Part shown: positions 19,176 through 26,443 of the stretch, piece by piece
Layout of the letters: each line of letters begins with the position of its first letter
Numbering within the stretch: position 1 is the first letter of the stretch
Assembly: GCF_022760995.1 (NCBI RefSeq)
Contig: NZ_JAKWJO010000006.1
Span: 246,040-310,039, forward strand
Length of the DNA stretch: 64,000 nucleotides
Source of the DNA: Dyella sedimenti
GTDB taxonomy: Bacteria > Pseudomonadota > Gammaproteobacteria > Xanthomonadales > Rhodanobacteraceae
Direction of reading: 5' to 3'
Notes under the pieces: model-generated
Told to the model about the DNA's origin: nothing
Database searches by the model: none
What the model saw: the letters and a program-made list of their open reading frames with translations, nothing else
Program-made: the position numbers and the translations under genes

Positions 19176-20261
19176 TTGAACGAACGGAATCCACCGCCGG
19201 GGGAGGAACCCCTGGACGCCGACCGGGTGTTTGCGGCAAGCGGCTGCGCTTATGCGGCCCAACGCACCCTGGAACGCGACCTCCATCTGGCGGGGTTCGC
19301 GCATTCGCGGGTGGCTGGACAGAGGAAGCGCATCGCCACGGATGGCAACCCTCGACTCGGGCTCTGGTGGCGCTCGCTGCGCGGCCGTACCGACTGGGGC
19401 GGGCACGCCGGCGCGCGCGCGGTCATGGCGGCCCGCTACCTGGCGCGGGCCGCATGCATGCCGGTACGCCACCAGCGCTTCCTCGCCTTTCTCGATGCGC
19501 ATGCGCTGATGCGCGCCTGCGTGCAGCGCGATCCGCGCCTGCGGGAGCGCCACCTGCACCCTTTCCTCCACCGGCACTGGCGCCCGGCGGCACGGCTGCG
19601 CGCCGTGCAGGCCCATTACCGGCTGCTGCTGCGGCGCTGGCCGGAAGCCCTGTTCGAGGGCGTGTACGCGCATGGCGGCGCCGTCCTGGGCGAACTGGCC
19701 ATGGATGACGGCTGCCTGTTGCGGTTGGCCCTGCGTCCTTGCGCCGGTAGAGAGGGCGAGCTGGCGATCGAACTCGGCGAAGTGCAGGGCGAACCGCACC
19801 GGCTGGTGCTCACCGTGATCGACGAGCAGACCCTGGCCATCGGCGCTCTCCATGGCCCCATGGAGGATGGACTGGCGCGCCGCCTGCATGGCCTGCCATC
19901 CAGGGAGCTGCTGCTGGCGCTGGCCTATGTGCTGGCCGGGCAGTGCGGCCTGACGCGCCTGCTGGCAGTGGGCGATGCGGCCCGCCCGCCGGGCGCCACG
20001 GTGAATCTCGACGCGTTCTGGCGCGGGCAGGACGGCGTGGGGGAGGAGGGCGTGGGCTGGTTCCACCTGCCCGCCGTGCCGCGCGCATGCATGGAGGCCG
20101 AGGTGGGGGACGGGCGGCATGCCTTGCTCCACCGCCGCGCCGAGTGGCGCTGGCAGGCCGTGCAATTGCTCAACCAGGCCTTGCGTCCGGTGCCGTGGTG
20201 GCGCGACACGTTGGCCACGGACGAGGCGATAGAATCGCCGCCCCTGCCGGAGGCCGAGTGA
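19176..20261 (+). CDS. VirK/YbjX-like (DUF535) protein coupled to a FecI-type sigma gene
   Basis: A protein of about 361 residues. Its DUF535 core runs from LWWRSLRGRTDWGG through DPRLRERHLHPFLHRHW and HYRLLLRRWPEALFEGVY to FHLPAVPRACMEAEVG. The same motif order occurs in the second DUF535 protein of this window (35693-36607). No ATG exists before the core, so the start is TTG 19176 or GTG 19227; it is uncertain. There is no signal peptide. The family (VirK of Salmonella/Shigella, YbjX of E. coli) is tied to envelope or antimicrobial-peptide resistance, but its biochemistry is unknown. The stop overlaps the sigma-factor start. Confidence 0.82.
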   Translation: MNERNPPPGEEPLDADRVFAASGCAYAAQRTLERDLHLAGFAHSRVAGQRKRIATDGNPRLGLWWRSLRGRTDWGGHAGARAVMAARYLARAACMPVRHQRFLAFLDAHALMRACVQRDPRLRERHLHPFLHRHWRPAARLRAVQAHYRLLLRRWPEALFEGVYAHGGAVLGELAMDDGCLLRLALRPCAGREGELAIELGEVQGEPHRLVLTVIDEQTLAIGALHGPMEDGLARRLHGLPSRELLLALAYVLAGQCGLTRLLAVGDAARPPGATVNLDAFWRGQDGVGEEGVGWFHLPAVPRACMEAEVGDGRHALLHRRAEWRWQAVQLLNQALRPVPWWRDTLATDEAIESPPLPEAE

Positions 20262-20812
20262 TCAAGCCAGTCAACGATGGACCGGGCGGCGCGGCATCCC
20301 CCGACCCGGCGCATGCCATGCGCGTCGCGGAGTTGTTCCGCCTGCACAACCGCGCGCTGGTCGCCTTCTTGCAGGGCCGGCTGCAATCCCTGTCCGACGC
20401 GCAGGAAGTGGCGCAGGAGGCCTATATGCGCCTGGTCACGCTGGAGCAGCCCGGGCAGGTGGCATCGCTGCGCGCCTACCTGTTCCGCATCGCCTCGAAC
20501 CTGGCGGTCGACCGCCTGCGCATGCGCAAGGTGCGCGAGGACCATCCGCCCGAAGTGCCGGAACCCGACGTGCACCTGGCGCCCGTGCCCGAGCGCCACG
20601 CCGCCGCCACGCGCCAATTGCATGCCTTGCAGGCAGCCCTGCGCGAATTGCCGGCCAAGACGGGCCGCGCCTTTGTCATGCATGTCATCGATGGCCGCGA
20701 GATCGGCGCCATCGCGCGCGACATGAAGATCAGCGAGCGCATGGTGCGCTATCACGTGGCCAACGCCCTGGCGCATTGCCGGGCGCGGGTGGACGAACCG
20801 GAGATGCCATGA
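20258..20812 (+). CDS. ECF sigma factor, FecI type
   Basis: A 184-residue alternative sigma factor for iron-uptake genes. Region 2 shows ELFRLHNRALVAFLQGR, DAQEVAQEAYMRL and LRAYLFRIASNLAVDRLR. Region 4 shows LRELPAKTGRAFVMHVIDG and MKISERMVRYHVANALAHCR. The GTG start lies inside the upstream gene's stop (GTGA), and the stop overlaps the fecR-like start (ATGA). A later ATG at 20318 would also leave both sigma regions intact. It probably drives the receptor gene at 21907 when the anti-sigma protein signals. Confidence 0.93.
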   Translation: MIKPVNDGPGGAASPDPAHAMRVAELFRLHNRALVAFLQGRLQSLSDAQEVAQEAYMRLVTLEQPGQVASLRAYLFRIASNLAVDRLRMRKVREDHPPEVPEPDVHLAPVPERHAAATRQLHALQAALRELPAKTGRAFVMHVIDGREIGAIARDMKISERMVRYHVANALAHCRARVDEPEMP

Positions 20813-21795
20813 TGGCGACTACCCCGAACGAACAGATCCTGCGCGTCGCCGCCGACTGGTGGGTGCGCCTGCGCGATCCCCGGCTCAGCGAACGCACGAC
20901 GGAACAGTGGCTGGCCTGGACCGACGAGGACGAGGCCCACCTCGCCGCTTTCGAGCGCGTGGCCGAACTGGCCTCGCGGCTCGGCGCGCTGGATGCGGCG
21001 TCGCAGACGCGGCTGCTGGCGGAATTCGCGCCCTCGCCGCCGCGGCGATACCGCTGGCCGCTTGCGGCGGCGGCCGCCGCCGTGCTGCTGCTGGCGGCGG
21101 GCTACCTAGGCTGGTCGCGCCACGGCGGCACGGCCGTGGCGCGGGACTACGCCAGCGCCGTGGCCGCGCGGCGCGACATCACGCTGGACGATGGCTCGCG
21201 CATCGCGCTGGGCGGCGCCACGCGCCTGACCGCGAGCTACGGCCGCGATCGTCGCCAGGTAGACCTGGCCGAGGGCGAAGCCTATTTCGAGGTGGCGCAT
21301 GGGGACCGCCGTCCCTTCGTGGTGCGCGCGGGCGACCTGGTCATCGAGGACATCGGCACCGCTTTCGACGTGCGCCGCACGGGCCGGCGCGTGACCATCG
21401 CCATGGCCGCGGGGCGCGTGCGCATCATCGACGCCGCCGGCAAGGGCGATGGCCTGGAGATCGTGGCGGGACAGTCGGTATCGTACGATCCTGCGCATCC
21501 CGCCCTGCGCGTGACCCGTTCCGATCCCACGCAGGCGGCGGCATGGCGCGACGACCGCCTGGCCTTCGACAACGAGCCGCTATCGGTGGTGGTGGCCAAC
21601 ATCAACCGCTATCGCCGCCAGCCGCTGCGCATCGCCGACGACGGGGTGAACGGCCTGACCTTCACCGGCACGGTCAAGACCGAGGCCATCGACGACTGGC
21701 TGCAGGCGCTGCCCCAGGTGCTACCCGTTGATGTGGGCGATGCCGGCGGGCAGGTGGTGCTCAAGGACGCGCGCCAGCGACCACGGAGCCGCTGA
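20809..21795 (+). CDS. FecR-family anti-sigma factor / signal transducer
   Basis: A 328-residue single-pass inner-membrane protein. The cytoplasmic DUF4880 region (AADWWVRLRDPRLSERT, WLAWTDEDEAHLAAFERV) binds the sigma factor. One membrane segment (PLAAAAAAVLLLAAGYLGW) follows near residue 90. The periplasmic FecR domain has RDITLDDGSRIALGGAT and LAEGEAYFEVAHGDRRPF. The C-terminus (LAFDNEPLSVVVANINRY) would contact the receptor's signalling domain. Two tandem ATGs are possible starts (20809, 20812). It overlaps the sigma gene by ATGA. Confidence 0.94.
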   Translation: MMATTPNEQILRVAADWWVRLRDPRLSERTTEQWLAWTDEDEAHLAAFERVAELASRLGALDAASQTRLLAEFAPSPPRRYRWPLAAAAAAVLLLAAGYLGWSRHGGTAVARDYASAVAARRDITLDDGSRIALGGATRLTASYGRDRRQVDLAEGEAYFEVAHGDRRPFVVRAGDLVIEDIGTAFDVRRTGRRVTIAMAAGRVRIIDAAGKGDGLEIVAGQSVSYDPAHPALRVTRSDPTQAAAWRDDRLAFDNEPLSVVVANINRYRRQPLRIADDGVNGLTFTGTVKTEAIDDWLQALPQVLPVDVGDAGGQVVLKDARQRPRSR

Positions 21796-21906
21796 CGGCC
21801 GGTGCCATCGCGGCGCGAGGGATCGCCGGCGGCGTGATCCGGTGGCGACAAAAAACGCCGGGCGCATGTCAAACTCAAGGTTTTCGCTCGACGAGAAGCG
21901 AAGGCC

Positions 21907-24297
21907 ATGAAGGTGCGTGCAATGCTGCTGTCCGGCGGCCTGGCGATCGCGACGGGCATCGCCCCGCCGCAAGCCGGCTGGGCGTATGCGCACGCGCCGG
22001 CGGCCATCGACTTCGACATCCCGGCACAGCCCCTGGCCACCGCGCTGATCGCCTTCGGCAAGCAGGCCAACGTGCAGGTATTGACCAGCGGCGGCGCCAT
22101 CGCGCGCTTCCGCTCCAACGGCGTGCAAGGCAGCTATCCGGTGGCGGAGGCCCTGCGCCTGCTGCTGCAGGGCACGAACCTGGACTACCGGTTCACCGGC
22201 GAAGGCACCGTGGCGGTGACGCCGCGCGAAGCGGCGCCGGCCGGCGCCGCGTCCCCGGCCGGCCATGCGCAGGTCAAGGAGCTGACGCCGGTGGAGGCGA
22301 ACGCGCTGGTGGGGCGGGACGTGGGCTTCATGGCCACGCTCAACAGCGAGGCCCTGCGCAACGACGCCGACCTGATCGACGTGCCGCAATCGGTGAGCGT
22401 GGTGACGCGCGACCTGATGGATTCGCAGCAGATGCTCAGCGTGGCCGATGCCTTGCGCAACGTGGCCGGGGTGGCCTCCGTCGACGGCGCCGACGGCCTG
22501 CCGCTGTTCCAGGTGCGCGGCTTCTACACCGGCAATGGCCTGACCGACGGCATGCCCAACAGCATCGCCGGTTCGGGCGACTACCCGCCGCTGATCGGCC
22601 TGCAGCGCGTGGAGGTGCTCAAGGGGCCGCAGTCGATCCTGGGCGACGCGACCGGCAGCAGCTTCGGCGGGCAGGTCAACGTCACCCTCAAGCAGCCGCA
22701 GAGCGAGCCGCTGCACGAACTGAGTTATGCCATCGGCGAGCAGGGCTATACGCAGCTCGGCATGGACCTGGCCGGGCCGCTGGGCCATGCGCCGGGGTGG
22801 AGCTATCGCCTGGTGCTGTCCGGCGAATACGCCGCGCGTACCCCGCAGGGCTACCGTGACCGCCGCAGCGCCTATGTCGCGCCCTCGATCGGATGGCATG
22901 GCGACACCACGCAACTGGTGGTGGGCGTGCAGCGCATCCTCAACCGGCTGCCGGTGCCCGACCACGTGCTGGTGCTGGACGATGGCGTGTCGCCGGGCCT
23001 GACGACCTCGCCGGCCGGCATCCTGCCCGGCAACCCCTACGACTACGCCAGCTACCAGACCAACCGCCTGTACCTGATGCTCGATCAGCAGCTGGGCGAT
23101 ACCTGGAGCTGGCGCAGCCGCGGCCAGTACGTGCGGCAGAGCAACGACCAGAAGAGCTGGTCGCTGCTCGATCCCACGCCCGTCGGCGATACCAACGCCT
23201 GGGCGGAAGCCTACCGCTACGGCGACGCCTACTACTCGCTGCAGAACGACCTGGTGGGCGTGTTCGAAACGGGCGCACGGACGACCCACACAGTCACCCT
23301 GGGCTTCGACTACTCGCGTTCGCGCGTCAGCCGCAGCGACGACTACTGGCACGCCTACGACGGCGTGTACAACCTGTTCACCAGTCCCGCGCTGCCGCGG
23401 GTACAGGCGGTGGTCCGCCCCGCCGACGACGAGTCGATCGCCGGCACGCCATGGTCAGTCGACAACGGCCTGTTCCTGCAGGACCAACTGGCGCTGGGCG
23501 AACGCTGGAACGCGCTGCTGTCGCTGCGCCGCGCCGCCTACGAAGTCTCCACCGACGACGTCCAGGGCGAGCCCTGGCGCCCGCACCGCACCAAGTGGGT
23601 GCCCAATGCCGGGCTGCTGTACAAGCTCACCCCCGACATCTCGCTCTATGGCGGCGTGGCCAACGGCTTCCAGCCGGTGTCCTATCTGGGGCAGGACGGG
23701 CGCCCGCTGGTGCCCGCGCTGTCGCGCCAGTTGGAGACCGGCGCGAAGTTCAATCTGTTCGACGGCCGTGCCCGCCTCACCGTGTCGCTGTATCGCATCA
23801 TGCTCGACCACAGCTACCTGCTGGTCGACGATGCGCCGCCGCACTTCGCCACGCTGGGGCCGGGGCAGACCAACCGCGGCCTGGAAGTGGAGTTCACCGG
23901 GCAGGTCGCGCCGGGACTGGACCTGAGCACCAGCTACACCAATGCGATGATCCGCAACCACGACGGCACGGCGCCCACGGGGGCGCCGCGCCAGCGCTAC
24001 AGCGTGTGGGCCAGCCATGCGTTCCAGGGCGAGGCCCTGCAAGGATGGGGCGTGGCGGGCGGCCTGCTGGCGCGCAGTCGTTCGTTGGGCCAGAGCACGG
24101 ACTACACCACCTACTACGCGGTACCCGGCCAGGCCGAGGTGGATGCCAACGTGTGGTATCGCGCCGAGCGCTGGCGTGTCACCGTCGGCGTGAAGAACCT
24201 GCTGTCGCGCCGCCTCTATGCCGCCGACTTCGACGAGACCTTCCTGCCGCTGCGCACGCGCCGCAGCTACCTGCTCACGGGTACCTACGACTTCTAG
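21907..24297 (+). CDS. Signalling TonB-dependent receptor (FecA/FpvA-type, with STN domain)
   Basis: A 796-residue outer-membrane receptor. After the signal peptide comes an STN domain (residues about 35-105: FDIPAQPLATALIAFGKQA to LDYRFTGEGTVAVTP), which talks to FecR-type proteins. The plug has DVPQSVSVVTRDLMDSQQ, FQVRGFYTGNGLTDGMPN and RVEVLKGPQSILGD. The barrel ends in Phe (LLTGTYDF). With the sigma and anti-sigma genes it forms a complete cell-surface signalling set. No Fur box was seen in its 111-base upstream gap. The ligand is unknown; siderophores are most likely. Confidence 0.94.
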   Translation: MKVRAMLLSGGLAIATGIAPPQAGWAYAHAPAAIDFDIPAQPLATALIAFGKQANVQVLTSGGAIARFRSNGVQGSYPVAEALRLLLQGTNLDYRFTGEGTVAVTPREAAPAGAASPAGHAQVKELTPVEANALVGRDVGFMATLNSEALRNDADLIDVPQSVSVVTRDLMDSQQMLSVADALRNVAGVASVDGADGLPLFQVRGFYTGNGLTDGMPNSIAGSGDYPPLIGLQRVEVLKGPQSILGDATGSSFGGQVNVTLKQPQSEPLHELSYAIGEQGYTQLGMDLAGPLGHAPGWSYRLVLSGEYAARTPQGYRDRRSAYVAPSIGWHGDTTQLVVGVQRILNRLPVPDHVLVLDDGVSPGLTTSPAGILPGNPYDYASYQTNRLYLMLDQQLGDTWSWRSRGQYVRQSNDQKSWSLLDPTPVGDTNAWAEAYRYGDAYYSLQNDLVGVFETGARTTHTVTLGFDYSRSRVSRSDDYWHAYDGVYNLFTSPALPRVQAVVRPADDESIAGTPWSVDNGLFLQDQLALGERWNALLSLRRAAYEVSTDDVQGEPWRPHRTKWVPNAGLLYKLTPDISLYGGVANGFQPVSYLGQDGRPLVPALSRQLETGAKFNLFDGRARLTVSLYRIMLDHSYLLVDDAPPHFATLGPGQTNRGLEVEFTGQVAPGLDLSTSYTNAMIRNHDGTAPTGAPRQRYSVWASHAFQGEALQGWGVAGGLLARSRSLGQSTDYTTYYAVPGQAEVDANVWYRAERWRVTVGVKNLLSRRLYAADFDETFLPLRTRRSYLLTGTYDF

Positions 24298-24320
24298 CGC
24301 CACCGCCGCAGTGGCCCGCA

Positions 24321-26216
24321 TCACTGGTGTGCGCCGGCCGATTCCGCCTCATTCACCTGAGGCTGGCTGGCGCCGAGCCCTGCCGTCTGCGTCTCGGCCC
24401 TGGGCAGCAGCGGGTCGAGCTTGCCCTTCATACGCAGCAGGGCCACGTTGGCCATGTCGTCGTCGGCCGTCTTTTCGGCGTTGTCCTCCCCCTCCGGCGG
24501 CGCGCCGGGCGCGCGGGTGAGCGCGGCCAGTTGCGGCGCGATCACCTGGGTGAGCGCGAAATAGGCGTCGTCATGCACGCCGGCCTGTTCGAGCAGGCGG
24601 CCGGGCAGCATCCACGAGGCCAGCGTCTCGCGGTGGGCAGGCGCGGGATTGCGCGGATCGACCAGCAGCCAGGTGCCGGCCTGGCTGAGCATGTCCTTGC
24701 CGTCCACGAAGCCGGTGTGCTGGTAGGTGTCGGTGAGCGCGGGCAGGTGGTCGCCGTAGAACAGCAGCAGGGTGGGGCGCTCGCGGCGGGAAAGCAGCTC
24801 GGCCAGCCGCCCCAGTTCCTGGTCGGCATGCCGCATGTGGTAGAGGTAGTTCTGCAGCTCCAGCTTGTTCTTGCCGGTGATGCCCTCGGGCACCGGGATG
24901 GCGTCGCGCGCCGCCGTGTCCGCCGGCGGCACGTCGTAGGGACCGTGCGCCTCGATGCTGATGGCGAACAGGAACTGCGGCGGCCCCGCATTCTTCAGCT
25001 GCCCCATGATCTCGTCGGTCATCGCGCTGTCGGCCATGTACTGGCCGTCCATCGCCGCATGAGCCGGGAAGGACGAGCGCGACACGAAACGGTCGAAGCC
25101 CAGCGCGCGGAACGCGGTGGTGCGGTTCCAGAAGCCTGGGTCGTTGCCGTGCAGCGCGATGGTTTCGTAGCCGTGCGAGCGCAATGCGCGCACCATGCTG
25201 GGCACCACCTTGTGGCTCATCTGCAGGTAGGGGAACTGCAGGTCGTCGAAATAGCGCAGCGACAGGCCGGTCAGCACCTCGAACTCGGTGCGGATGGTGC
25301 CGCCGCCGTAGGTGGGCACGTGCAGCGGGCCGCTTTGCCCCTGCGCGGCGAGGCGGTGCAGGTTGGGCGTAAGGTCGGTGCTCTCGTACCCTCTTACGAT
25401 CGAGGGGTCGAAAAACGATTCGCTCTGCACCACCACGATATCGGGCAGCTCGCCCTGCGGGCTTGCGGCGGGTTGCAGGTGCTCGCGCAGGGCCGTGCCG
25501 CTGCGCTCGATCAACTGCTGCGCCGAGGCGGCGTCGGGCTGCTTGCGGCCATGCCCCTGGTGCAGGTGGAACATCACCAGCGAGCTGACCAGGCCCGAGT
25601 GCTCCGCCGTGGCCGAGGCCGACCAGGGTTCGAGCCACAGGTGCCGTCCGCCGTAGATCCTGGTCCAGCCCGGCATGCCCGCCAGCAGCGTGCCGAGCAG
25701 CAGGAACAGCGCCACGCCGGACACCAGCCGCTTGCCGCGCGTGCGCCGCGCGAACATCGGCGGCTCCATGCGCCACGCGGCCACGATGATGGCCAACGCG
25801 CCGAGCAGCGCCAGGTAGGGCCAAGGGCTGGCCGGCAGGTAGCTACCCAGCAGGCTGAACCCGCCGCGGCGCAGCTGGCCCAGCATGCGGAAATCGGCGG
25901 GCATCAGCGGCGTGTTGAGGTTGCTCACCTTCAGTGCGTTGACGCCATACACCAGCGCCTGCAACAGGAAGGCCAGGCCGAACGACAGCAATGCGCGGCG
26001 CGACAGTACCAGCAGCAGGATGGCCAGCAGCAGGCCGGGCAAGGCGTTGGCCACGGGGAAGATCGGCTGGCTCAGCGCCTGGGCGGAACCCACCCCGATG
26101 CCGCCGTCGACCAGGCCGGTCGCCAGGGTGAAAACCACCGCCAGCAGGGCGATCAACCCCAGGCGGAGGGAAAGCGGACGCGCCGGTAGCGCGGAAGGAG
26201 TCACTGACATGATCAT
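24321..26216 (-). CDS. LtaS-like sulfatase-fold membrane phosphotransferase
   Basis: A roughly 631-residue protein with about five N-terminal membrane segments and a large periplasmic alkaline-phosphatase/sulfatase-fold domain. It shows metal-site motifs VQSESFFDP, YGGGTIRTEFEVLTG with the likely nucleophile Thr, LHGNDPGFWNRT, IEAHGPYD and FYGDHLPAL. Gram-positive relatives polymerise lipoteichoic acid. In Gram-negatives this family includes OpgB-like phosphoglycerol transferases that modify periplasmic glucans or lipids. The start is MIMSVTP (26216) or the Met two codons later. It converges on the TonB receptor with only 23 bases between. Confidence 0.88.
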   Translation of the reverse strand: MIMSVTPSALPARPLSLRLGLIALLAVVFTLATGLVDGGIGVGSAQALSQPIFPVANALPGLLLAILLLVLSRRALLSFGLAFLLQALVYGVNALKVSNLNTPLMPADFRMLGQLRRGGFSLLGSYLPASPWPYLALLGALAIIVAAWRMEPPMFARRTRGKRLVSGVALFLLLGTLLAGMPGWTRIYGGRHLWLEPWSASATAEHSGLVSSLVMFHLHQGHGRKQPDAASAQQLIERSGTALREHLQPAASPQGELPDIVVVQSESFFDPSIVRGYESTDLTPNLHRLAAQGQSGPLHVPTYGGGTIRTEFEVLTGLSLRYFDDLQFPYLQMSHKVVPSMVRALRSHGYETIALHGNDPGFWNRTTAFRALGFDRFVSRSSFPAHAAMDGQYMADSAMTDEIMGQLKNAGPPQFLFAISIEAHGPYDVPPADTAARDAIPVPEGITGKNKLELQNYLYHMRHADQELGRLAELLSRRERPTLLLFYGDHLPALTDTYQHTGFVDGKDMLSQAGTWLLVDPRNPAPAHRETLASWMLPGRLLEQAGVHDDAYFALTQVIAPQLAALTRAPGAPPEGEDNAEKTADDDMANVALLRMKGKLDPLLPRAETQTAGLGASQPQVNEAESAGAHQ

Positions 26217-26443
26217 GGCATCCTGTTGATGGCTGTCATGGCTCGGACATGAAAATGTAAACAGCCGGGTATGAACCAATTGTTGCTTGTCGTCAGGCGG
26301 ATACCCCGGCGATATAGGGGCAACGTGCCATGGACGCTGCCCGTGCACGTCGCGGCAACGTGTGGGTACTTGCGGTCATGCGCGGCTCATGTAGCCGTAC
26401 GGACGGGAGCGCAGCGCCGGTGCCGCTGCGGCACAATGGCCGG

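Noticed and set aside
21796..21906. Possible Fur box or FecI-type promoter before the second TonB receptor
   Set aside because: No stretch matched the Fur consensus well, and FecI-type promoter consensus is too weak to call here by eye.
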